From Methanofastidiosum sp. (GTDB lineage: Archaea > Methanobacteriota_B > Thermococci > Methanofastidiosales > Methanofastidiosaceae), in the NCBI GenBank assembly GCA_035362715.1, contig DAOSDU010000004.1, forward strand, positions 33,501 to 97,500: DNA of 64,000 nucleotides, written 5' to 3'. The notes beneath the pieces are model-generated. The model did not search any database and had not been told where the DNA came from. It saw nothing but the letters and a program-made list of their open reading frames with translations. This document shows, piece after piece, positions 26,059 through 35,845 of this stretch (position 1 is the stretch's first letter; each line of letters opens with the position of its first letter). The translations under genes and the position numbers were made by a program.

Positions 26059-26913
26059 ATGACATCTAATCTTCCAAATTTAAATGACAATTCCTCAAAA
26101 GGAATTATTTATTTTGTAATAATCACATTTTTTATTACATATTTGATGGATGCAATTATTTTTCTTAACGGTGGCCTTACATACCAGAATACATTTGCAT
26201 TTCTAATTGCCATGATGTTTGTACCGCTAATTGTATCTGTCACACTTACCAAATTCTATCTTAAAAGAAAACTTTCATCTTTTGGGATAAACAAAGGCAA
26301 GAGTATTAAATATTATTTAGCTGCCTATCTTTATCCATTTTTAGTTATTGGGCTAGGAGTTCTTCTATTTGTAATAATGGGATTTGGAACTCTAAGAACT
26401 GATATGGATTTAATATTCCCAATTCAGTATGGTATTCCTATCTATATCTATTTAATCAACTATTCAATTGCGCCTATTTTTCCTAACTCTATATTCGCAT
26501 TTGGAGAAGAGTATGGGTGGCGTGGATACCTTCAGGATCTCTTGCTAGAAAAGTTTTCTATCCTAAAGACTCTATTAATAACTGGTGTTATATGGGGACT
26601 ATGGCATGCACCTTTAATTGCAATGGGATATAACTATCACCAATACCCTTTACCGGGTGTATTTCTCTTCACACTTTGGACTATATTTGTAGGGATATTT
26701 TTTGGGTGGTTAAAAATTAAATCAAAATCAGTTTTGACTGCAGCACTTGGACACGGTGCAATAAACGCTTACGTTGGATTTGGGATAATCTTTGCACAAA
26801 CAAATAATCAACTATTAGGTGTTCCTTTTGGTATTCCGGGATTGTTAGCATTCTTTATACTTGCATTAGTATTCTTATGGGATCTAAAGAGAAACTATCC
26901 CAAAGATTTCTGA
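26059..26913 (+). CDS. CPBP-family intramembrane metalloprotease
   Basis: 284 residues with about eight membrane segments. The glutamate protease motifs are visible: EEYGWRGYLQDLL (EExxxR), GVIWGLWHAPLI (WxxH) and LGHGAINAYVG (HxxxN). Relatives include Rce1 CAAX proteases and bacterial proteins for bacteriocin maturation or immunity; the archaeal substrate is unknown. The gene is divergent from the P-type ATPase and its 3' end overlaps the convergent lysK gene by 30 bases. Confidence 0.88.
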   Translation: MTSNLPNLNDNSSKGIIYFVIITFFITYLMDAIIFLNGGLTYQNTFAFLIAMMFVPLIVSVTLTKFYLKRKLSSFGINKGKSIKYYLAAYLYPFLVIGLGVLLFVIMGFGTLRTDMDLIFPIQYGIPIYIYLINYSIAPIFPNSIFAFGEEYGWRGYLQDLLLEKFSILKTLLITGVIWGLWHAPLIAMGYNYHQYPLPGVFLFTLWTIFVGIFFGWLKIKSKSVLTAALGHGAINAYVGFGIIFAQTNNQLLGVPFGIPGLLAFFILALVFLWDLKRNYPKDF

Positions 26914-27933
26914 TATTGCCATCTCTAAAATATCAATTGATTTAAGATATTCGTCAGTGTCAATACATTCCATATCTGTATGGTCTAAAGATGAGTCGCC
27001 TGGGCCATAGGTAACTATGTTCTCTGTCAATCTAACAAGGAGATTCATATCAGAAGATCCTGTTTTTTTCTTATATTTTGGGGAAAATCCATTTTCCCTT
27101 ATCGCCTTTACTAATGTTTTTACAAGTATGTTATTCTTTGAAGTGATTACTCCATCTACACCTTCGACTAGCTCGATTTCACCATCAAGAAGTTGTGATA
27201 TCTCTTTTAAGACAGTTTCATGAGATAACCCAGGCGGGATTCTAAAGTCAATTGTTATCCTGCATTCACTTGGCATAACATTACTTTCAGATTCTGCAGA
27301 TATTGAAGTTGGTGAATAACTGAGAGATTCAAACAAGTTGTTTCCTTTATATAGCATGCTAACTTTGTTTGAAAAATCTATGAACTTTAATATTGGATTA
27401 TCTTCTTCTGAAGAGGAATGTGAAGCTTTACCCTTAAACAATATCTTCAGAAGCAATCTGCCTTTGTATCCTATTGTAATCCCATCAGCAGAACCGGGCT
27501 CCCCTAGAAATATGAAATCTGCTTTTATCTTTTTCATTAATTCCAAAGTACCTCTAGAATTTGGGGCTTCTTCACCAGTAACTCCAGCAAAGATAAGTGT
27601 TCCTTTGAATTTTTTATTTTTAAACCTAATAAACGCAGAAAGAAGTGCTGCAAGCGGTGATTTGGCATCACATGCACCTCTACCATATATTTTCTTGCCT
27701 TCAATTCTAAAAGGAACTTCTCCACTGACTGTATCCATATGACTTGTCAGAAGAATGTAAGGGGGGCCAGAGCCAATTGTTGAAATAACATTCCATTCTT
27801 TATCTTGTTTGACATTAAATTTCTTATTTTTAAGAAAATTAAATAAAAAATCAGAGACATTTTTTTCTTTCTCTGAAGGGCTATAGATTTTTATTATCTC
27901 TTCAAGCAGTTTAACTTCTTCCAATAATTTCAC
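26884..27933 (-). CDS. lysK: LysW-lysine/ornithine hydrolase
   Basis: 349 residues from GTG 27933, preceded by GAGG five bases upstream and overlapping the lysJ end by 23 bases; an in-frame upstream ATG at 27972 is unlikely because it sits inside lysJ. M20 zinc peptidase: SHMDTVSGEVPF, GRGACDAKSPLAALL, GVTGEEAPNSRG and a late GPGDSSLDHTDMEC. Releases free lysine (or ornithine) from the C-terminal Glu of LysW, the last step of the pathway. Ends the lysine operon. Confidence 0.9.
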   Translation of the reverse strand: MKLLEEVKLLEEIIKIYSPSEKEKNVSDFLFNFLKNKKFNVKQDKEWNVISTIGSGPPYILLTSHMDTVSGEVPFRIEGKKIYGRGACDAKSPLAALLSAFIRFKNKKFKGTLIFAGVTGEEAPNSRGTLELMKKIKADFIFLGEPGSADGITIGYKGRLLLKILFKGKASHSSSEEDNPILKFIDFSNKVSMLYKGNNLFESLSYSPTSISAESESNVMPSECRITIDFRIPPGLSHETVLKEISQLLDGEIELVEGVDGVITSKNNILVKTLVKAIRENGFSPKYKKKTGSSDMNLLVRLTENIVTYGPGDSSLDHTDMECIDTDEYLKSIDILEMAISEIFGIVSL

Positions 27934-29074
27934 CTGTCGCCTCAACAACCCTATCAATATGGTCCTTTTCAATTATTAAAGGTGGGAGGTATCGGACTAC
28001 AAGTTTTCCTGCTGTAAGTGCAAGTACTTTTTTCTCCATAAGTTGTGCAAGATAGGGCCCTACCTTCTGCTTCATCTCAATTCCAATCATAAGGCCAAGA
28101 CCCCTTATATCTTTGTAAACAGTTTCATCGATATTCTTTTTCAGTTGTGATAAGAAGTATTCTCCATTTTCTCTTGATCTTTCCACGAGTTTTTCTTCTT
28201 TTAGAGTCCTAATTGCGGCAAGTGAAGCGTTACATGCAAGGGGATTTCCTCCAAATGTGGAGCCATGCTCTCCCTTGTCAAGATTTGATAGATCTTCTCT
28301 GACAACAGTTGCCCCCATAGGTATTCCACCGGCTATTCCTTTTCCAAGGCATAAGATATCTGGCGAAACATTGTATCTATTTATTGCAAACAACTCCCCA
28401 GTTCTTCCAAAACCTGTCTGGACCTCATCTACAATCATCAATATTCCTTTTTGATCACAAATCTCTCTGATACCTTTTATGAAATCCATGTTGGCGGGTT
28501 TAACTCCACCTTCTCCTTGGATAGGCTCTACTATGATTGCGGCGGTATTGTCAGTAATTACCTCTTGAAGTTTTTCTAGATTATTGTATGCAGTATGACA
28601 AAAACCTGGAACCAACGGCAAGAAAGGTTTTTTGTATTCCGCTTTCCAAGTTGCAGAAAGAGCCCCCATTGTCCTGCCATGGAATCCAAATGTGAATGAA
28701 ACGATATCTGTCTTTCCAGTTATTTTTCTTGAAAACTTTAATGCTGCTTCAACAGCCTCAGCACCAGAGTTTGATAGAAATGTTTTTGTAAGTCCTTTTG
28801 GCGTAATTTCAGCTATTTTTTCCAAAAGCTCTGCTCTCTTGTCATTATAGAATATCTCGGGGCATGAAATCAAAGTATCAGACTGCTCTTTTATAGCTTG
28901 GACTATCTTTGGGTGAGAATGCCCAAAAAGGCAAACTCCATGACCTGCAACGCAGTCTATGTATTCATTTCCTTGGCTATCATAAAGATAGATACCTTTG
29001 CCCGAAATAATTTCCAGATCTCTCTTATAGTAGACACCGCTACCATACTTTTCTTCTAAGTCTTTATAGATCAT
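27911..29074 (-). CDS. lysJ: LysW-semialdehyde aminotransferase
   Basis: 387 residues, class III PLP aminotransferase of the ArgD/LysJ group. SNSGAEAVEAALKFSRK, FGFHGRTMGALSAT, VDEVQTGFGRTGELFA, and the Schiff-base lysine in LGKGIAGGIPMGA, with GGNPLACNASLA. Converts LysW-2-aminoadipate semialdehyde to LysW-lysine with glutamate as donor; probably also makes LysW-ornithine, as no separate arg set is visible here. Overlaps lysZ by 4 bases. Confidence 0.93.
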   Translation of the reverse strand: MIYKDLEEKYGSGVYYKRDLEIISGKGIYLYDSQGNEYIDCVAGHGVCLFGHSHPKIVQAIKEQSDTLISCPEIFYNDKRAELLEKIAEITPKGLTKTFLSNSGAEAVEAALKFSRKITGKTDIVSFTFGFHGRTMGALSATWKAEYKKPFLPLVPGFCHTAYNNLEKLQEVITDNTAAIIVEPIQGEGGVKPANMDFIKGIREICDQKGILMIVDEVQTGFGRTGELFAINRYNVSPDILCLGKGIAGGIPMGATVVREDLSNLDKGEHGSTFGGNPLACNASLAAIRTLKEEKLVERSRENGEYFLSQLKKNIDETVYKDIRGLGLMIGIEMKQKVGPYLAQLMEKKVLALTAGKLVVRYLPPLIIEKDHIDRVVEATGEIIGRS

Positions 29075-29859
29075 CTTGAAATCACCGTTCTCTTGCCATT
29101 CAAGGCATTTTCTAATGAATTATCTAGATTTCCTCTTGCAATTATTACTTTAGGGCTTCCCTGTTCTATGGCCTCTTTTGCGGCAAGGAGTTTTTTCTTC
29201 ATACCTCCATCCGCAAATTGATAAGCTTCTTCAATCTGTAATAAGTTGAGTTCTGTTACAAGCTTTCCATCCTTTAGAAATCCATCGACATTGGTCATGA
29301 CTACTAGATCAGCAGATAGTGCAGATGCTATTGCAGCTGCAGCCCTGTCCCCATCAGTGTTCACAATGTCCCCTTCAGCACTTATTGCCAAAGGGCAGAT
29401 AATTGGTAAATACCCTTTATCAAGCAACATTGTAATAAGTTCCTTGTTGACACTCTCAACTTTTCCTGTGAAATCATCCTTTAGTATTTTCTTTTTTCCA
29501 TCTTCAATGATCTTAATAGAATCTTTTCTCTTGGCAAGCAAGACCTTTCCATCAGCACCCGATAATCCAAAAGCATTAGCACCTGATTTTTGGAGTAGCT
29601 TTACAAGCTCTTTGTTTATCTTTCCGGCCATTACCATTTCCATGATTTGGATTGTTTCAAGATCGGTGTATCTTGATCTAAAACCGGAAACAGATGTAAC
29701 AAACTTTGTTTCTTTTCCAAGCTTCTTTGAGATTTCTGTAGTCTCATAAGATCCCCCATGGACAACAACTATCTTTTCCTTTTTTGAAATCTCGGCTATC
29801 TCTTTTGCTAAGCTTTCTACCTCTGTACCAAGGCTTCCACCAATCTTTATTACAATCAT
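29071..29859 (-). CDS. lysZ: LysW-aminoadipate/glutamate kinase
   Basis: 262 residues of the amino acid kinase (ArgB) fold: VIKIGGSLGTEVE, VVHGGSYETTEISKKLG, GLSGADGKVLLAKR, ADLVVMTNVDGFLKDG and DGGMKKKLLAAKEA. Phosphorylates the side-chain carboxylate of 2-aminoadipate attached to LysW. The archaeal/Thermus LysZ group rather than bacterial ArgB is indicated by context with LysW. The stop of lysY lies 8 bases upstream. Confidence 0.93.
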   Translation of the reverse strand: MIVIKIGGSLGTEVESLAKEIAEISKKEKIVVVHGGSYETTEISKKLGKETKFVTSVSGFRSRYTDLETIQIMEMVMAGKINKELVKLLQKSGANAFGLSGADGKVLLAKRKDSIKIIEDGKKKILKDDFTGKVESVNKELITMLLDKGYLPIICPLAISAEGDIVNTDGDRAAAAIASALSADLVVMTNVDGFLKDGKLVTELNLLQIEEAYQFADGGMKKKLLAAKEAIEQGSPKVIIARGNLDNSLENALNGKRTVISR

Positions 29860-29867
29860 CTAATCAC

Positions 29868-30887
29868 CTAAATCGGGTGGTAACCGATATATTTTAGGCC
29901 TGTATCTTCTTCAAGACCGTACATAATGTTCATGTTCTGCACTGCAGCACCAGCTGCACCTTTCATAAGATTATCTATAGCTGAAAAGACAATCATTCTC
30001 TTGTTTTCTCTATCAAGCTCAAATCCGACTTCACAGAAGTTTGAACCTGTTAGTATTTTGGGATCAGGGTGCCTGTAGATTCCTTTCTTCTGCTTTACTA
30101 CTCTGAAGAACTTATTATTATCCGAAAATTCTCTATATATCCCTCTGATTTCCTTCTCATCGTAAGGCTGATTTAAGAACAGATAAATCGTTGTAAATAT
30201 TCCTCTTACCATCTCAATAGCGTGGGGTGCCATTGTGACTTTAAATCCAGTTTCCTGTTCCACTTCTGCTATATGTCTATGGTAAATTGGAGAGTAGCAT
30301 CTTATCGCTCTTGATCTTTCCGGATGGTGTGTTGAAGCGCTGAAGGAATCCCCTGATGCAGATGATCCTATTTTGCTGTCAATTACTATCCTATCCTTAT
30401 CTAGGTTGAGATGTCTTAATGGATACAATGCCATAATCATTGATGTGGCAATGCAACCTGGATTTGCAACTAATTTAGTCTTCTTTATCTCTTCTCTATG
30501 GATCTCAGGGATGCCGTATACAGCTTTCTCTAAGAGTTCTGGGCACTTGTGGTCAAGCCCGTACCATGACTTGTATACATCCTTGTCTTTCAGTCTCAAA
30601 TCTGCCCCTAAATCTATTATCTTAACTCCTGTATCATAAAATTCCCTTAGGTAATCCATTGAAACACCATGGGGGAGACAAAAGAATACTAGATCGGAAT
30701 CAAAGGATTCTTTGATTGATGAGAATTTAATGTTAAATCCTCTTAAATTTGGATGAATCATATGCACATAAGAGCCAGCATTTGACTCAGATGTGATCCT
30801 ATCAAGTGTTACTTCAGGGTGATTTACCAATAGTCTTAGTAACTCTCCTCCAGTATAACCTGAAGCACCAATAATTGAAACTTTCAT
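29868..30887 (-). CDS. lysY: LysW-aminoadipyl phosphate reductase
   Basis: 339 residues, ArgC-type. NADPH-binding SIIGASGYTGGELLRLL, catalytic Cys in VANPGCIATSMIMALYPL, HHPERSRAIRCYSPIYHRHIAEVEQE, and NLMKGAAGAAVQNMN near the C-terminus. Reduces the acyl phosphate on LysW to the semialdehyde. Five bases separate it from lysX. Typical length. Confidence 0.93.
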   Translation of the reverse strand: MKVSIIGASGYTGGELLRLLVNHPEVTLDRITSESNAGSYVHMIHPNLRGFNIKFSSIKESFDSDLVFFCLPHGVSMDYLREFYDTGVKIIDLGADLRLKDKDVYKSWYGLDHKCPELLEKAVYGIPEIHREEIKKTKLVANPGCIATSMIMALYPLRHLNLDKDRIVIDSKIGSSASGDSFSASTHHPERSRAIRCYSPIYHRHIAEVEQETGFKVTMAPHAIEMVRGIFTTIYLFLNQPYDEKEIRGIYREFSDNNKFFRVVKQKKGIYRHPDPKILTGSNFCEVGFELDRENKRMIVFSAIDNLMKGAAGAAVQNMNIMYGLEEDTGLKYIGYHPI

Positions 30888-30892
30888 TTTAA

Positions 30893-31735
30893 TTACCTCT
30901 TTGCTACTTCAATAACATAATCAACTACTTTACCTGGTATATTAACACCTGTTGGTGCAATACTATTCTTAAACTCCATAGTATAATTGACTTCATTTAC
31001 TAAAAGCTTTCCTCTGTCTTCCAATAGATCAATTGCAACTACTCCGCCACCAACAGCTTCTGCGGCTTTAAGGCAAATTTCTGATATTTCATCTGTCAAC
31101 GGGCAATTAGAGGCAACTCCACCTCGGGCTGTATTTGTTATCCAGTGTGGAGAGTTTCTGTAAATAGCTCCAATTACTTCGTCTCCAACAACAAATGCCC
31201 TAATATCCCTCTCAGGTTTGTTAATGTATTCTTGGATATAAAACACCGAGTGATGATATGACCCAAGTACGACTTTGTGTTCAAGTATACTTTCTGCAGT
31301 TTCCTTGTCATTTACTTTTGAAAGAAGTCTTCCCCAAGAACCAGTTGCTGGCTTTAATACTGCAGGATATCCAATCTTTTCAATAGCCTGAATAGCCTCC
31401 TCAGGGGTAAAAGCAATGTATGTTATAGGGGAAGGAACTTTATGTTTTGTCAAAGCTAAAGTTGTTAAAACTTTATCTCCACAAGTATTAGCAGTTTGGT
31501 AAGTATTGACTGTTTTGACTCCCATTTCATTTAATACCTTAAGAGAGTAAAGAGCTTTAAGATGACTTATTTCCCTTTCCAGTACTACATCATAATCCAT
31601 TTTTTCGAAATCTGTTATATTGAATATTGCACATCTCGTATCCATTCTTTCTACTTCAATCCCTCTATTCCTAAATTCTTCGAGTAAAAACTTCTCGTCG
31701 AGTCTGACTCTCGAATAAAGCATTCCTATTTTCAT
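30893..31735 (-). CDS. lysX: LysW-aminoadipate ligase
   Basis: 280 residues, RimK-like ATP-grasp. ATP site [18 protein letters not shown] and [23 protein letters not shown], acceptor loop [13 protein letters not shown], and metal-binding [14 protein letters not shown]. Joins 2-aminoadipate to the C-terminal Glu of LysW. The NxTMEFK segment resembles Thermus LysX; single LysX/ArgX enzymes that also take glutamate exist in Archaea and cannot be excluded. Four bases after homoisocitrate dehydrogenase. Confidence 0.92.
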   Translation of the reverse strand: MKIGMLYSRVRLDEKFLLEEFRNRGIEVERMDTRCAIFNITDFEKMDYDVVLEREISHLKALYSLKVLNEMGVKTVNTYQTANTCGDKVLTTLALTKHKVPSPITYIAFTPEEAIQAIEKIGYPAVLKPATGSWGRLLSKVNDKETAESILEHKVVLGSYHHSVFYIQEYINKPERDIRAFVVGDEVIGAIYRNSPHWITNTARGGVASNCPLTDEISEICLKAAEAVGGGVVAIDLLEDRGKLLVNEVNYTMEFKNSIAPTGVNIPGKVVDYVIEVAKR

Positions 31736-31739
31736 CTAA

Positions 31740-32735
31740 TCACTCCAAATTATTGATTACTGCCTCAGTAAAAGCCAGAGTTCCAAGATTTCCACCCAAA
31801 TCTTTTGTTCTCTTACCTTCAGCAAATGTTTTGAAAATACTATTTCGTATTCTGTCTCCTTCTTTCTTTTCTCCAAGAAAGTCTAGCATCATTGCAGCTG
31901 AAAGAAAAGTTGCTGTTGGATTTGCAATATCTTTTCCTGCATACTTTGGTGCTGAGCCATGGACTGGTTCAAATAGTCCTTTTTTCTCGCCTATATTTCC
32001 CGAAGGTGCTATGCCAAGACCACCGACAAGCTGAGATGCCTCATCAGATAATATATCCCCAAATAAATTAGTTGTGACAACAACATCAAATCTTTCTGCT
32101 TCTTTGATTAATCTCATTGCCATTGCATCTACTATAACTTCTTCTGTTTCTATGTCGGGGAAATTTTCTGAAACTGATAGCACAGTTCTTCTGAAAAGTC
32201 CACACGTCTTTCTTAAGACATTTGCCTTGTGGACCACAGTAACTTTTTTTCTGTTATTCTCTCTTGCATATTTGTAAGTAAACTCGGCAAGTCTTCTTGA
32301 TGCCTTCTCTGAAATGTGTCTTTCTGCTATTGCAACTCCGTTCTCCTCTCTTTCAATCCCCTTATACATACCTTCGGTGTTTTCTCTCATCATGACTATA
32401 TCGATATTTGGTCTTGAAATTTCAACTGGGAGGCTTTTTATTGGCCTTACATTTACAAAAAGATCAAGCTCTTTTCTTAAGGTAACAATTGCACTCTTAT
32501 AGTCAGGTATGTCCGGGGGTGATGAAACAGCCCCAAAAAATGTCGCATCTGCATCTCTGCAGGCTTCAATTGTTTTCTGTGGAATAGAAGTTCCATTTTT
32601 TAGATAGCAGTCGTAACCTGCCTCTGCATAAGAGTAATCAAAATCAAGATTAACATGTGAAAGTAACTTTAATCCTGCATCAATTACATCGTTTCCTATA
32701 CCGTCTCCTCTGATAACGCATATTTTATATCCCAT
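31740..32735 (-). CDS. Homoisocitrate dehydrogenase
   Basis: 331 residues, same family as LeuB: VIRGDGIGNDVID, MMRENTEGMYKGIE, TVVHKANVLRKTCGLFR, NLFGDILSDEASQLVGG and FEPVHGSAPKYAGKDIANP. Context within the LysW operon, after homoaconitase, assigns it to homoisocitrate to 2-oxoadipate; AksF-type activity in coenzyme B synthesis of methanogens is a related possibility and the enzyme might serve both. Overlaps the small homoaconitase subunit by 11 bases. Confidence 0.9.
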   Translation of the reverse strand: MGYKICVIRGDGIGNDVIDAGLKLLSHVNLDFDYSYAEAGYDCYLKNGTSIPQKTIEACRDADATFFGAVSSPPDIPDYKSAIVTLRKELDLFVNVRPIKSLPVEISRPNIDIVMMRENTEGMYKGIEREENGVAIAERHISEKASRRLAEFTYKYARENNRKKVTVVHKANVLRKTCGLFRRTVLSVSENFPDIETEEVIVDAMAMRLIKEAERFDVVVTTNLFGDILSDEASQLVGGLGIAPSGNIGEKKGLFEPVHGSAPKYAGKDIANPTATFLSAAMMLDFLGEKKEGDRIRNSIFKTFAEGKRTKDLGGNLGTLAFTEAVINNLE

Positions 32736-33228
32736 CTTCTAGCTCACCTATGTCATGATTTTTTAAGAAATTGACAATTCCGCCGGCATCAATAATTTTC
32801 AGAATAAATTCTGGAAATCCCTGTGATCTGACCTCTTTGCCAGTTTTTAGAATTTTGATTCGTCCTTCCTTTAAGTTGACTTCAATCTCTTCTCCATCCT
32901 GGACAAGATCATATAGTTCATCTGAAATCATAATTGGAAGGCCTATATTGATACAGTTTCTGTAAAATATCCTTGCAAAGCTTTTTGCAATTACTGCCTT
33001 TACACCAGAAGCCTTTATTGCAATTGGTGCATGCTCTCTTGATGAGCCACATCCAAAGTTTTCGCCTGCAACTATGAAATCTCCAGCCTTTACAGTCTTT
33101 GAAAAATCTGGTCTTACCTCGAAAAAGCAGTGCTCAGCAAGTGCTTTTGGATCTGTTGTTACGTTGTATCTGCCTGGTATTATTTCGTCAGTATTTACAT
33201 CATCATCGAATCTGAATATTTTCCCCAC
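32725..33228 (-). CDS. Homoaconitase small subunit
   Basis: 167 residues, aconitase swivel domain: [55 protein letters not shown]. Paralogous to LeuD at 16384, assigned to homoaconitase (LysU/HacB type) by its place between the homocitrate synthase/large subunit genes and homoisocitrate dehydrogenase. Start overlaps the large-subunit stop by one base. Confidence 0.9.
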   Translation of the reverse strand: MGKIFRFDDDVNTDEIIPGRYNVTTDPKALAEHCFFEVRPDFSKTVKAGDFIVAGENFGCGSSREHAPIAIKASGVKAVIAKSFARIFYRNCINIGLPIMISDELYDLVQDGEEIEVNLKEGRIKILKTGKEVRSQGFPEFILKIIDAGGIVNFLKNHDIGELEDGI

Positions 33229-34478
33229 TACATCACCTCTCTTGGATCTGTGATCTTTCCTGTAAGTGCAGTTGCTGCAGCTGTTGCGGGAGAGGCTATT
33301 ATAATTTCACCTTTGTCTGAACCCATTCTTCCTATGAAATTCCTATTCATTGTTGTCAAGGCCCGATCTCCTGGCGCAATTACGCCTTGATGCCTTCCTA
33401 TGCACGGTCCGCACCCAGGATTACAAACCATTGCCCCTGCATCCATGAATATTTTTATGTACCCTCTATTCATTGCCTCAAAGTATATCTCATTTGAAGC
33501 TGGAACAATAATAGTTTTAAGAAGCGGGCTTAACTTCTTTCCTTTAAGCATCCTTGCAGCTATTTCAAGATCATCTATTCTGCCATTAGTGCATGTTCCT
33601 ATGAATACCTCATCAACTTCTGTTCCTGCATACTTTTCAACAGGATAAACATTGTCCACCCTTGGTGAAACAGCTAGCTGAGGTGTTAGGTCATCAACAT
33701 CAAATTCAAAGACCTTCTCATAATTTGGATCTTTTGGAACAATTTCTGTATATGGGTACCCTCTTGACTTTAGAAAGTTCTCTGTTACTTTGTCTGTTTT
33801 TATTAAGCCTGTCTTCCCCCCCATTTCGATTGCCATGTTAGTGAGGGTAAGTCTATCCCCTAATGCCATATTCTCAATTGTTTCTCCACCAAACTCGCAT
33901 GCCTTGTAAGTAGCACCCCTAGCGCCAACTTTCCCTATAATTTTTAAGATCAAATCTTTTGGATACACTCCCTTAGCAAATGACCCCTTAACATCAAAGT
34001 AAAATGTTTCAGGAACTCTAAACCAGTTCTTCCCAGTAGCGTAAGAAACACCAATATCTGTCGATCCTACTCCTGTTCCAAAGGCTCCAAGAGCTCCGTA
34101 AGTACATGTATGTGAATCCCCGCCAATAATCACTCTACCCGGTATGACAAATCCTTTCTCAACAAGAACCTGGTGGCAAATCCCTTCTCTAAAGAAGTTC
34201 TTTATGCCTTCTTTTTTTATGAATTCCAATACTTCTTTCTGTAATGTGGCACTTTCAACTGATGCCGGTGGCTGGACATGGTCAAAGATAACAACAATCC
34301 TGTTCTTATCATACAATGGCTTGCCTGTATTTCTCAATGCTTTGATTGCAAGCGGTGTCGTGTTGTCATGACTCATTGTTACATCTATATCGACCAAAAC
34401 AATTTCTCCAGCAGATACATCTCTAGAAAGTTTCTTAGAAAAAATCTCTTCAGCAACTGTTCCCATTAACCTCACCAT
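33228..34478 (-). CDS. Homoaconitase large subunit
   Basis: 416 residues, [4Fe-4S] aconitase-like: GGDSHTCTYGALGAFGTGVGSTD, FIGTCTNGRIDDLEIA and MVCNPGCGPCIGRHQGV supply the cluster Cys ligands. Converts homocitrate to homoisocitrate through homoaconitate. LysT/HacA type by context; its paralogue LeuC is at 16896. Its first 29 bases overlap the end of homocitrate synthase, indicating tight coupling. In a methanogen-like cell it might also serve the aks chain-extension steps. Confidence 0.9.
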   Translation of the reverse strand: MVRLMGTVAEEIFSKKLSRDVSAGEIVLVDIDVTMSHDNTTPLAIKALRNTGKPLYDKNRIVVIFDHVQPPASVESATLQKEVLEFIKKEGIKNFFREGICHQVLVEKGFVIPGRVIIGGDSHTCTYGALGAFGTGVGSTDIGVSYATGKNWFRVPETFYFDVKGSFAKGVYPKDLILKIIGKVGARGATYKACEFGGETIENMALGDRLTLTNMAIEMGGKTGLIKTDKVTENFLKSRGYPYTEIVPKDPNYEKVFEFDVDDLTPQLAVSPRVDNVYPVEKYAGTEVDEVFIGTCTNGRIDDLEIAARMLKGKKLSPLLKTIIVPASNEIYFEAMNRGYIKIFMDAGAMVCNPGCGPCIGRHQGVIAPGDRALTTMNRNFIGRMGSDKGEIIIASPATAAATALTGKITDPREVM

Positions 34479-35844
34479 ATTTCTTTAGAACTACTCTTGT
34501 ACTTGTTGCAAGAACTCCAGGAATACTTCTTATATCTTCTATCAAGTTATTGAGTTCTGCAACATTTTTTAATGATGCATAGATTGAGATATCTTCGTCT
34601 CCAGACATTTCGTAGAGCTTTTCAACACCCTTCATGTTCTTTATCTTTCTGGATATCGATGTTGTGTATATGTGGGCCTCAAGCCTTAGGAATAAAACAG
34701 CATCAACTCCAGTTGGGATAGTTACAGCTTTAACGCCAAGCACCTTTTCGGCAATGTCTAGGATATCTGTTTCGTGTACAATCTTTCTTTCGTCCCCTAC
34801 CTTCTTAATCTCATGAATTATTTTTAGCAAATCTTCATCGTTGGCCTCAATACCATATTGATTTAACTTTGACATAACGGCCCTTTTGCCAGCAAACTTA
34901 TCTACAATTATTTTCCTCTCCTTACCAATCATCTCTGGCGAGAAAGGTTCGTAAGTAGTTGGATTTTTTAGAACTCCATCTGTGTGGACCCCACTCTTAT
35001 GTGTGAAGGCGTTATCACCCATGATGGGCATTAAAGGATAAACATATATCCCAGTTATTTTTTCCACATATGCAGAGATCTGTTTTAACATCTTAAGATC
35101 ATATTTTAAGTTTTCATTATCCAAAATATGAGTGGCCACTACAAAGTTTGATAAATCTACTATGCCTGTTCTTTCCCCTATACCATTCACGGTAGTGTGA
35201 ACACAATCTGCCCCCGCTCTAACACCCGCCATAGCATTGGCAACTGCAAGACCAAAGTCATTATGGCAGTGTACATCAATTCCAACAGGTTTTAGATTTT
35301 TCTTAATAGTCGTTACAAGATCATAAAAAATGTGGGGTTGCATAACCCCAACGGTATCTGCGACACTTATTCTGTCAGCCCCAGCATCAATTGCAGCATT
35401 ACAGATTTCAATAAGATAATCGAAATCTGTTCTTGTCGCATCTTCGGGTGTGTACCTGACTTTAAGTCCGTGGTCTTTTGCATATTGGACACAATCTACT
35501 ACTTTTTCTATTGCTACTTCCTTGGACATCTTTAATTTATCTTTAAGATGAACATTAGAAGTTGCAAGAAATATTGCAACTCTGTCAACTTCACAGTCAA
35601 CAGCCATTTCTACGTCTCCCTTGACAGCCCTAACATGTCCTACTATTTCTGCCTTGAGATCCTCTTTCACAACCTTTCTGATAAATTCTTCAATCTTTGG
35701 AGAAACGTTTGGATGGCCGACCTCTATCATGTCGACCCCAAAATCATCAAGCATCTTAGCAAGTGCCATCTTTTCATTGATAGTAAAAGAAACACCTGCG
35801 GTCTGCTCGCCTTCTCTTAAAGTTGTGTCCAATATTTTGACCAT
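34450..35844 (-). CDS. lysS: Homocitrate synthase with C-terminal RAM domain
   Basis: 464 residues from ATG 35844, two bases after the lysW stop (TAA-A-ATG). Catalytic barrel LDTTLREGEQTAGVSF, VRYTPEDATRTDFDYL, HCHNDFGLAVANAMAGV, NGIGERTGIVDLSN. Residues about 385-460 (VDAVLFLRLEAHIYTTSISRKIK..., SGDEDISIYASLKN) form an Lrp/AsnC-type RAM ligand-binding domain, as in archaeal and Thermus-type enzymes inhibited by lysine. Condenses 2-oxoglutarate and acetyl-CoA, the first committed step. The divergent regulator at 36121 carries the same sort of domain. Confidence 0.93.
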   Translation of the reverse strand: MVKILDTTLREGEQTAGVSFTINEKMALAKMLDDFGVDMIEVGHPNVSPKIEEFIRKVVKEDLKAEIVGHVRAVKGDVEMAVDCEVDRVAIFLATSNVHLKDKLKMSKEVAIEKVVDCVQYAKDHGLKVRYTPEDATRTDFDYLIEICNAAIDAGADRISVADTVGVMQPHIFYDLVTTIKKNLKPVGIDVHCHNDFGLAVANAMAGVRAGADCVHTTVNGIGERTGIVDLSNFVVATHILDNENLKYDLKMLKQISAYVEKITGIYVYPLMPIMGDNAFTHKSGVHTDGVLKNPTTYEPFSPEMIGKERKIIVDKFAGKRAVMSKLNQYGIEANDEDLLKIIHEIKKVGDERKIVHETDILDIAEKVLGVKAVTIPTGVDAVLFLRLEAHIYTTSISRKIKNMKGVEKLYEMSGDEDISIYASLKNVAELNNLIEDIRSIPGVLATSTRVVLKKYGEVNGNSC

Positions 35845-35845
35845 T